Assembly (NCBI GenBank): GCA_018663815.1
Contig: JABJPQ010000024.1
Coordinates: 1 to 5,578, forward strand
DNA: 5,578 bases
Direction: 5' to 3'
DNA from: Halobacteriovoraceae bacterium
Lineage (GTDB): Bacteria > Bdellovibrionota > Bacteriovoracia > Bacteriovoracales > Bacteriovoracaceae
Below are positions 1 to 5,241 of this stretch, piece by piece; position 1 is the first letter of the stretch; each line of letters opens with the position of its first letter. The notes beneath the pieces were generated by a model that did no database searches, was not told where the DNA came from, and was given only the letters and a program-made list of their open reading frames with translations. Position numbers and translations under genes: made by a program.

Positions 1-2
1 AT

Positions 3-389
3 ATTACAGAACATAAAAAAGAAGCAGTAACCTTTACTGAAGAAGCAATGACAAAGATTGCTAGTTTTTACTGGGCACATAATGTGGCTGAACTAAAATC
101 TGTTATAGAAAGTACAATCGCAAACTCAACAACAAATACAATTGATGTAACAGCTATTGAAATTGGTGAGAAGAAAGCGGAAACAGTTGCGAATGATATG
201 GACGAAGATGGGATGAGAATTATGTCTTTAAAAGAAGCAGAAAGACTATTGATTAAAAAGGCTCTTATACATACATCTGAAAACAGAACTCAAGCAGCTA
301 AGATTTTAGGAGTATCAATTAGAACTCTACGAAATAAGATTAATGAGTATCGTGGTGACGGTAATAATTATTTTGTAAATCTTAGATAG
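3..389 (+). CDS. C-terminal part of an NtrC-family (sigma-54 activator-like) transcriptional regulator, 5' truncated by the window
   Basis: The frame is open from the left edge (base 3) to the TAG at 387-389, so the ATG at 48 is internal and the true start lies outside the window. The 128 visible residues match the end of a bacterial enhancer-binding protein. First comes the end of the AAA+ domain, FTEEAMTKIASFYW followed by HNVAELKS, which aligns with the family WPGNVREL sensor II segment. A linker of about 35 residues follows, then a Fis-type helix-turn-helix (about 222-356; core NRTQAAKILGVS then RTLRNKI). The GNVREL motif is degenerate: Gly is His, and the sensor II Arg is Ala (codon 87-89). 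The receiver domain, Walker motifs and GAFTGA loop are not visible. Position directly before flgB suggests a flagellar regulator of the FlgR/FleQ/FleR sort, but which one cannot be told. Family assignment is strong and target genes are inferred. Confidence 0.9.
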   Translation: MTEHKKEAVTFTEEAMTKIASFYWAHNVAELKSVIESTIANSTTNTIDVTAIEIGEKKAETVANDMDEDGMRIMSLKEAERLLIKKALIHTSENRTQAAKILGVSIRTLRNKINEYRGDGNNYFVNLR

Positions 390-397
390 GTATATAA

Positions 398-805
398 ATG
401 GACGTTAACGACAAAACATTACAAGCATTATCAGCAGCGACTAAATTTCGCGAAATGAGACAAGAGCTAATCTCGTCAAATATTGCCAATAAAGATGTTC
501 CTGGTTTTAAAGCTAAGAGAGTTGATTTTGAAAATGCTCTGGCGCGAGCTCTTGATGTGGATGGCGAACTTACAATGAATGTTTCGGATAAAAAGCATTT
601 TAATGTTGGAAGTGGTGGGTTTAATAACTTAAGACCAGAAACATATGATGATCCAAATGGAGTTGTTAGCGAAGATGGTAATACTGTTGATGTTCAAAGT
701 GAAATGGCATTAATGGCCGAGAATAAAATTATGTATGATGCTTTAGTTCAGTTGATGAATAAAAAATTGGGCTTGATGAAGTATGCAATTAGTTCTGAAA
801 GGTAA
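398..805 (+). CDS. flgB: Flagellar basal-body proximal rod protein FlgB
   Basis: FlgB is a component of the proximal rod, exported through the flagellar type III apparatus and assembled between the MS ring and the distal rod. The 135-residue product is the usual family length. The N-terminal rod motif is visible as SSNIANKDVPGFKA (about residues 27-40), equivalent to the family ANxxTPGY signature with Val for Thr and Phe for Tyr. The C-terminal block (94-133) starts GNTVDVQSEMALMAENKIMYDAL, shortened here to its first part, and matches the family GNxVDxxxEM pattern. The protein has no signal peptide and no cysteine, as expected for a rod export substrate. The ATG lies 8 nt after the regulator stop. 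Its only ribosome-binding candidate is a weak TAGG at 387-390 that overlaps that stop, which suggests coupling to upstream translation. Identification is firm from motifs and the adjacent flgC and fliE. Confidence 0.96.
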   Translation: MDVNDKTLQALSAATKFREMRQELISSNIANKDVPGFKAKRVDFENALARALDVDGELTMNVSDKKHFNVGSGGFNNLRPETYDDPNGVVSEDGNTVDVQSEMALMAENKIMYDALVQLMNKKLGLMKYAISSER

Positions 806-813
806 GGAAAGCT

Positions 814-1251
814 ATGGATTTGTTAAAGAGTATGAAGATTAGTGCAAGTGGCTTAAGAGCAAACCTTAAGCGCACGGAAGCTATAAACTCAAATATTGCA
901 AATGCCCAAACGACGCGAACTGCGGAGGGTGGACCCTATCGAAGAAAAGAGGTTGTTTTTGGATCTGAGCCCGCAAGAGAAAGTTTTAGTACTGTCCTTG
1001 AGGGAGAAGTGGATGCACAGGCGCAAACGGTACACGCAACAGAGGTGATTAACAGTGATAAACCTCCAGTTTTAAAGTATAATCCAACTCATCCTGATGC
1101 AAACAAGGATGGGTATGTGGCGATGCCGGATATAAACGTCATGATTGAAATGGCAGATTTATTAACAACTCAAAGAGCATATGAAGCAAATTTAAAAGCA
1201 ATGAAAATATCCAAAGGCATGGCCCAAAAAGCCTTAGAAATTGGTCGGTAA
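814..1251 (+). CDS. flgC: Flagellar basal-body proximal rod protein FlgC
   Basis: FlgC is the second proximal rod subunit, exported by the flagellar type III system. The 145-residue product is slightly longer than the roughly 134 residues of enterobacterial FlgC. The N-terminal rod motif is SASGLRANLKRTEAINSNIAN (about 10-30), and GGPYRRKEVVF follows at 39-49. The diagnostic C-terminal block is GYVAMPDINVMIEMADLL (100-117), then TTQRAYEANLKAMKISKGM (118-136), matching the family GYVxxPNVxxxxEM and RAYxAN pattern. There are no cysteines. The ATG is preceded by AAGGAAA at about 804-810, which overlaps the flgB stop codon, and the intergenic gap is only 8 nt. An interrupted inverted repeat lies in codons 12-21. 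FlgC is distinguished from FlgB by the YVAMP block and from FlgG/FlgF by its short length. Confidence 0.97.
   Translation: MDLLKSMKISASGLRANLKRTEAINSNIANAQTTRTAEGGPYRRKEVVFGSEPARESFSTVLEGEVDAQAQTVHATEVINSDKPPVLKYNPTHPDANKDGYVAMPDINVMIEMADLLTTQRAYEANLKAMKISKGMAQKALEIGR
851..875. repeat. Interrupted inverted repeat near the 5' end of flgC
   Basis: GCTTAAG (851-857) is a perfect complement of CTTAAGC (865-871) across a 7-nt spacer. With one unpaired G at 872, the stem extends by GTG (848-850) pairing with CAC (873-875), for 10 bp in all. It lies in codons 12-21 of flgC, inside the conserved SGLRANLKRT segment. It may be a chance result of coding sequence or a weak mRNA structure early in the gene. 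Confidence 0.5.
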
Positions 1252-1261
1252 GGAGTAAGTT

Positions 1262-1618
1262 ATGGCAATTAATAATGTAGCGCAAATAGCAAATACCTTA
1301 AAGAGCTATGATGTAAATAATTGGTCTAAATCAATTGAATTAGGTAATAAAATTGATTTTAGAAATAACCAATTTCAAATGGATGAGTCTCAAGGGACTA
1401 AGTCCTTTGGTGATTTTTTAGCTGATTCAATTTCAAAGGTTAATGGTCTACAACAAGATGCAGATGTAGCGATGCAAAGACTTGCTAGTGGTGAATCAAA
1501 GAATTTACATGAGACACTACTTGCTGTTGAAAGAGCTGACATTGCTTTTAAACAAATGAATCAGGTTCGTTTGAAAGTGATTGATGCTTATAAAGAGATA
1601 ATGAGAATGCAAGTTTAA
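1262..1618 (+). CDS. fliE: Flagellar hook-basal body complex protein FliE
   Basis: FliE joins the FliF MS ring to the rod and is itself an early substrate of the export apparatus. The 118-residue product is a little longer than the usual 100-110 residues, and the extra length lies in a poorly conserved N-terminus (about 1-45). The conserved core runs from KSFGDFLADSISKVNGLQQDA (47-67). It continues through LHETLLAVERADIAFKQM (82-99) to the C-terminal RLKVIDAYKEIMRMQV (103-118), which is the family signature for vRxKxxxAYxEIMrMqv. The start ATG has an excellent AAGGAG Shine-Dalgarno at 1250-1255, which shares bases with the flgC stop codon, 6 nt from the start. The gene ends in tandem stops, TAA then TAG. 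Order flgB-flgC-fliE is the standard arrangement in many phyla. Confidence 0.96.
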   Translation: MAINNVAQIANTLKSYDVNNWSKSIELGNKIDFRNNQFQMDESQGTKSFGDFLADSISKVNGLQQDADVAMQRLASGESKNLHETLLAVERADIAFKQMNQVRLKVIDAYKEIMRMQV

Positions 1619-1640
1619 TAGCTAGTCTTTTCAGCATTTT

Positions 1641-1657
1641 GAATCAGGAGGATTCTT
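1641..1657 (+). promoter_or_regulatory. fliF ribosome-binding region, with the Shine-Dalgarno core inside a small inverted repeat
   Basis: AGGAGGA at 1646-1652 is a near-perfect Shine-Dalgarno, 5 nt before TTG at 1658-1660, and it decides the fliF start. GAATC (1641-1645) and GATTC (1651-1655) are perfect complements around a 5-nt loop, AGGAG, so if the stem forms the ribosome-binding core sits in the loop. The stem is only 5 bp with two G-C pairs, so stability is doubtful. The Shine-Dalgarno function is well supported and the hairpin is speculative. Confidence 0.7.
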
Positions 1658-3346
1658 TTGCAAGATTTTTTAAATCAAATATTTCAAAACTTCATGGATT
1701 TTTATAGAACCCTGGATGGAAGACGTAAGGCAAGTTTATTTGGTGTGACCTTAGGGATCGCTGCTATAATGACGCTTTTAGTAGTCTGGGCCACAAAAAC
1801 TCAGCACAAGTTAGTCTATTCGGAGCTAACAAATGAAGACTCGGTAAAAATTCAACAAATTCTTAATAATGGAAATATTAGTTTTCAACTCGATAATGGT
1901 GGAAAGGAAATATTCGTCCCTGAAGATCAAGTTGAAAATGTTAGGTTGGAGATCGCTAAAATGGGAGTGAACTTTAACTCGACTATCGGGTATGAAGTTT
2001 TTGATAAACAAGCATTTGGTACTACAAGTTATGTCCAAAAAATTAATAAGCAACGGGCCCTCGAGGGTGAGCTTATGAAAACTATAAAACATATTCGGGG
2101 AATAAAGCGAGTTAGAGTCCATTTATCATTACCAGAATCAAGTCCATTTGTTTCAGAGAAGAAACCCCCAAGAGCATCAGTCGTATTGGATATCGAGAGG
2201 GGAATGAGCTTAACCAAGGAAGAGGTCTTAGGTATACAGAATTTAATTTCATCAAGTGTTGATGGAATGAGAGTTAAAAATGTTGTTATTATAGATTCGA
2301 AAGGTGGAAAACTAACAGAGAATGTTGGTGACGAGATGTCGCAACATACAGCCAATAGATTAGCCTTAGAATCTAAAATAAATAGTCAGTATGAACAACA
2401 AGTTGAAGAGATATTAAAACGAGTTGTTGGAGAAGGAAAAGTAATTGCTAAAGTTAATGTGAAAATGGATTTCACGGAGTCTGTTTCGACTAAGACAACT
2501 TATGATGGAGAGAACTCAGCGGTTGTCTCTGAAGTGAGTAATAAACAGATACTAAATGGTTCTCGACCATCTCCACAGGGTATTCCAGGTGCAAGAAGTA
2601 ATCTTCCGGGAGAAAAACCACAACCCGGTATTCCAGAGACAAAAAACAATGTTGATAAATCCTTAACAACAAGAAATTTTAATGTACCAAAAACAATAAC
2701 AAATTCCAAAAAACCGACCGCTGAAATTCAATCTTTAAGTGTCGCTGTTATGATCGATGGTAAGAGAATTCCTGTTCTGGATAAGGATGGAGAGATTGTT
2801 CTAAATGATACTGGTCTTGCAAAAACTAAATACGAGCCATGGGCTGATGCTGAAATTGCTAACTTTAAAGCGATTATTGCATCATCGGTTGGTTTGTCGG
2901 AAGCTCGAGGTGATAAAATTGTTATTAAAAATATGGAATTTGCAAAAGAAGATCTCTCTGAAGCAGAGGCTATTTTAAGACAACGAGAAAATAGAGAAAT
3001 TATTAAGAATCTTACAAAGTACTTAATGATAGGTGTACTTATCTCATTACTCTTTTTCATCGTTATTAGACCATTTATCCAATGGGTTACAGAAAATACT
3101 GTCGAGTCTATTGAGGATTTCTTACCTAAGACAATTGAGGAGCTTGAAAAAATTCAAGCAAATCAAAAATTACCAGGACTAGAAGATGCTCTTCCTACAA
3201 TAGAAGATAAAATGAATCCAGAGAAAATAGAGGGTAATATGTTGCGCGAGCGGATTGTTAACCTTATTGAATCAAATCCAGCTAAGGCCGCACAAGTTGT
3301 GCATGAGATGATTCATGCACAAGATACAAATAAAGAAATTGCATAG
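1658..3346 (+). CDS. fliF: Flagellar MS-ring protein FliF, TTG start
   Basis: FliF forms the inner-membrane MS ring that houses the export gate and carries the rotor. The 562 residues match the usual 530-570. In order: a cytoplasmic N-terminus with two basic residues at 22-24; transmembrane helix about 25-46; RBM1 about 50-105; RBM2 about 118-215, including the conserved ALEGEL (134-139) and RVHLSLPE (153-160); RBM3 about 230-435, with the collar insertion rich in Pro/Gly, QGIPGARSNLPGEKPQPGIP (307-326); second transmembrane helix about 455-477; and a cytoplasmic FliG-binding tail about 525-560. The TTG start is chosen because AGGAGGA lies 5 nt upstream. The next in-frame ATG (1694) has no ribosome site and would remove 12 residues. 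The tail lacks the Arg-x-Trp commonly seen near the FliF C-terminus (it reads VVHEMI). The gene ends TAG-TAG. Confidence 0.97.
   Translation: MQDFLNQIFQNFMDFYRTLDGRRKASLFGVTLGIAAIMTLLVVWATKTQHKLVYSELTNEDSVKIQQILNNGNISFQLDNGGKEIFVPEDQVENVRLEIAKMGVNFNSTIGYEVFDKQAFGTTSYVQKINKQRALEGELMKTIKHIRGIKRVRVHLSLPESSPFVSEKKPPRASVVLDIERGMSLTKEEVLGIQNLISSSVDGMRVKNVVIIDSKGGKLTENVGDEMSQHTANRLALESKINSQYEQQVEEILKRVVGEGKVIAKVNVKMDFTESVSTKTTYDGENSAVVSEVSNKQILNGSRPSPQGIPGARSNLPGEKPQPGIPETKNNVDKSLTTRNFNVPKTITNSKKPTAEIQSLSVAVMIDGKRIPVLDKDGEIVLNDTGLAKTKYEPWADAEIANFKAIIASSVGLSEARGDKIVIKNMEFAKEDLSEAEAILRQRENREIIKNLTKYLMIGVLISLLFFIVIRPFIQWVTENTVESIEDFLPKTIEELEKIQANQKLPGLEDALPTIEDKMNPEKIEGNMLRERIVNLIESNPAKAAQVVHEMIHAQDTNKEIA
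2058..2067. repeat. 10-bp perfect palindrome in a GC-rich patch of fliF
   Basis: CCCTCGAGGG is self-complementary and overlaps GGGCCC at 2055-2060, giving a short G/C-rich patch in AT-rich DNA. It encodes the conserved RALEGE of RBM2 with codons (CGG, GCC, CTC, GAG) that are uncommon in these genes. Probably only a restriction-site-like coincidence, listed because it stands out by composition. Confidence 0.5.
3297..3322. repeat. Perfect 10-bp inverted repeat with 6-nt loop in the last codons of fliF
   Basis: TTGTGCATGA (3297-3306) is exactly complementary to TCATGCACAA (3313-3322), separated by GATGAT. It lies within the fliF reading frame, covering residues of VVHEMIHAQ, and ends 24 nt before the fliF stop and about 53 nt before the fliG start. 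The downstream bases are A-rich with no run of T, so it does not have the form of an intrinsic terminator. It could be an RNA stem that affects mRNA processing or stability, a protein-binding site, or chance. Confidence 0.75.
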
Positions 3347-3363
3347 TAGTTAAATAAATAAAG

Positions 3364-3378
3364 TAGGAGTTTAAAGTG
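3364..3378 (+). promoter_or_regulatory. fliG ribosome-binding site and GTG start
   Basis: TAGGAG at 3364-3369 lies 6 nt before GTG at 3376-3378. There is no in-frame ATG near this point that would preserve the conserved N-terminal LTGLDKSAIL segment, so the site supports the GTG start. fliG and fliF therefore both use non-ATG starts behind strong Shine-Dalgarno sequences. Confidence 0.75.
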
Positions 3379-4413
3379 GTAGAAGCAGGCAAAACCTTAG
3401 ATCCAGATATTGAGTTTACCCTCTTAACTGGACTTGATAAATCTGCAATCTTGATGAGTGCACTTGGTCCAACCCCGGCTAAAATGATTTTTAAGCACAT
3501 GAAAGATAATGATGTTAAGCGCTTAATTAATCAAATGGCCATACTCTCTAAGTCTCCGATTTGGATGGTTAAGCGTGTTTTGGAGGAGTTTTACTCTGCT
3601 TTAAATGAGGATTCTGACCTGCTCTTTTCTGAAAATAAAGGGCGAGACTTTATTTTAGGTACTCTTGGGGAAGACCGTGCAAGACAACTTTTGGGGCAAG
3701 TGGTTGAGGTTGGATCAGCAAATACCTTGGAGTCCCTAGAGCTGGTTGATACGAGAACGCTTGCAAACTTTTTAATTAATGAGCATCCTCAAACAATTGC
3801 ACTTATCGTTGCTCACTTAAATACAGAAAGAAAAGTAGACGTACTTAAAAAATTACCAGAAGGTTTACAAGCAGAAGTTGTTTTACGAGTTGCAAACCTT
3901 GACTTCGTATCACCTGAACTAATTGCTCAATTAGATGATGTCCTTAAAACGGAATTATCTACGCTTGGATCAATTGATACACAACAACTTGGTGGTGTTG
4001 AACCAATAGCAGATATGTTAAATCTTATGGATAAAAATTCTGAGAAAAATGTTATGGCCAGAGTTGAAGAAAAAGACCCTGAGCTGGCAGAAGAAATTAG
4101 AAAACTCATGTTTGTTTTCGAAGATCTTGTTTTTGTGGATGGGAAAGGTATTCAAGAGTTACTTAAAGTTGTTGATAACCAAAAACTTACTATTGCGCTT
4201 AAAACAGCTCCTGAAGAAATTAAGGCTATGTTATTTGGTAATATGTCTAATCGAGCTGCGACACTACTCGAAGAAGATTTGGAGGCTCTTGGGCCAACAA
4301 AACTTTCTGATGTTGAAAAAGCACAACAAGAAATTGTACAACAAGTTAAAGATCTTGAATCGAAAGGGAAAGCCGTTATTAGCCGTGGTGGTGAAGGGGA
4401 TTCTTTTGTCTAG
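3376..4413 (+). CDS. fliG: Flagellar motor switch protein FliG, GTG start
   Basis: FliG is the rotor protein on the cytoplasmic face of the MS ring. It binds FliF through its N-terminal domain, FliM through the middle, and exchanges torque with the stator through its C-terminal domain. The 345 residues compare with 331 in E. coli. Visible marks are LTGLDKSAIL (17-26), the EHPQTIA motif (136-142), GG at 206-207 followed by VEPIADMLN, and MFVF at 245-248. The torque helix includes GNMSNRAATLLEEDLEALGP (288-307). Aligning with E. coli, the charged residues K264, R281, D288, D289 and R297 correspond to K276, R293, E300, D301 and K309, so all charges are kept, two by conservative exchange. The N-terminal FliF-binding domain is more divergent (GPTPAKMIFKHMKDND). 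The stop is followed by 15 nt before fliH. Confidence 0.98.
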   Translation: MVEAGKTLDPDIEFTLLTGLDKSAILMSALGPTPAKMIFKHMKDNDVKRLINQMAILSKSPIWMVKRVLEEFYSALNEDSDLLFSENKGRDFILGTLGEDRARQLLGQVVEVGSANTLESLELVDTRTLANFLINEHPQTIALIVAHLNTERKVDVLKKLPEGLQAEVVLRVANLDFVSPELIAQLDDVLKTELSTLGSIDTQQLGGVEPIADMLNLMDKNSEKNVMARVEEKDPELAEEIRKLMFVFEDLVFVDGKGIQELLKVVDNQKLTIALKTAPEEIKAMLFGNMSNRAATLLEEDLEALGPTKLSDVEKAQQEIVQQVKDLESKGKAVISRGGEGDSFV

Positions 4414-4428
4414 TAAAGGAACAACTCA

Positions 4429-5241
4429 ATGGGTGTCATGAAGGAAAATTCGAATAAGATTGAGTCATTTAAGTTTGGTCAGCTTATTCCTGATCAAGAG
4501 CATGAATTCAAAAATATGGATAAGTTTGAACTAAAATCATTAAATGCAGCTCAAGATTTTAAACATAATTTAACTCCTCAAAACATTCGAACGGAACGAG
4601 AGTGCGAGTCTGCATCTGCTTTTACAATTGATTCTCGGGTTAAACAACATCGTGGATTACAAAAACAAGCTGATGATGACTATGAAACACAAGTTGAGAA
4701 TGAAGTTATTAAGCGACTTGAACTTTATAAAGCGGAAGCCTACAAAGAAGGCTTTGAGGTTGGAAAAAATGAAGGTTATGAGGCCGCTTATGCTGAATCC
4801 AAGCAAAACTTTGAAGAAAAAGTAAATCAATTTGTTACAGATGTTGAAGGTGTGAATGACAATATTCAAAAGCTTTATGCTAATGCAAAAGATAATGTTT
4901 ATCTTATGGCCAAGAATTTATCGAAGTGGATTATTCTCAAAGAGGTTGATGAAAAGTATTACCTTGCAAGACTACTTGAAAAACTAATTCATGAAATCAA
5001 CACTAAATCGAATTTAGTCATTCATATGAATGAACAATCATTTGGATATATGCCCGAAATAATTAAAATTGTTGAAAGAAAAGTTGGTAAGTTAACAAAT
5101 ATTCGCATGGAAGTTGATCTCGACATGAAACAAAATGGAATCAAACTTGAATCAGCTAATAATATCATCGATGGTTCATTAAATGCTCAGTTTGAATCAC
5201 TGGACAAACTTTTTCATAGTGTAGGCTTAAATGATCAATGA
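4429..5241 (+). CDS. fliH: Flagellar export apparatus protein FliH
   Basis: FliH is the soluble regulator of the FliI ATPase. It dimerises, binds the FliI N-terminus and docks the complex at the export gate and C ring. The 270 residues are somewhat longer than the enterobacterial 235. The N-terminal about 75 residues are poorly conserved. A glycine-zipper run with four-residue spacing follows (A104, G108, G112, G116, A120, S124), typical of FliH, and then a long helical region (about 120-190). The C-terminal domain contains NGIKLESANNIIDGSLNAQF (236-255), which matches the family pattern of a Gly-rich turn followed by IDxSLxxQ. AAAGGA at 4415-4420 sits 8 nt before the ATG at 4429; the alternative ATG at 4438 is too far from it. 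It contains one Cys (C59). The 3' end overlaps fliI by 11 nt. Sequence identity alone would be weak, but the zipper, C-terminal motif and position agree. Confidence 0.93.
   Translation: MGVMKENSNKIESFKFGQLIPDQEHEFKNMDKFELKSLNAAQDFKHNLTPQNIRTERECESASAFTIDSRVKQHRGLQKQADDDYETQVENEVIKRLELYKAEAYKEGFEVGKNEGYEAAYAESKQNFEEKVNQFVTDVEGVNDNIQKLYANAKDNVYLMAKNLSKWIILKEVDEKYYLARLLEKLIHEINTKSNLVIHMNEQSFGYMPEIIKIVERKVGKLTNIRMEVDLDMKQNGIKLESANNIIDGSLNAQFESLDKLFHSVGLNDQ

Noticed and set aside
73..88. A sigma-54-like -24/-12 element (TGGGCAC followed by GTGGC)
   Set aside because: The spacing between the GG and GC elements is wrong by one base, the TTGC part is absent, and the bases encode the sensor II segment of the regulator.
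1653..1672. T-run after the small hairpin before fliF, as a possible terminator
   Set aside because: The 5-bp stem has only two G-C pairs and the longest T-run lies inside the fliF coding start, after a strong Shine-Dalgarno.
1826..3060. Several minus-strand open frames opposite fliF (98, 108, 60, 69 and 110 residues)
   Set aside because: They lie wholly inside fliF, have no convincing ribosome sites or recognisable domains, and are explained as antisense shadows of a strongly conserved gene.
3297..3375. An intrinsic terminator between fliF and fliG
   Set aside because: The stem-loop is present but is followed by A-rich sequence rather than a run of T, and it lies inside the fliF coding sequence.
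4049..4441. 130-residue plus-strand frame overlapping fliG and the fliH start
   Set aside because: It is a frame-shifted shadow of the fliG C-terminal domain, Lys/Leu-rich and low in complexity, while the fliG frame there is clearly conserved.
4628..4869. Plus- and minus-strand frames of 65 and 70 residues inside fliH
   Set aside because: Both are alternative-frame readings of the FliH coiled region with Lys- or Phe/Ile-rich composition and no supported start.
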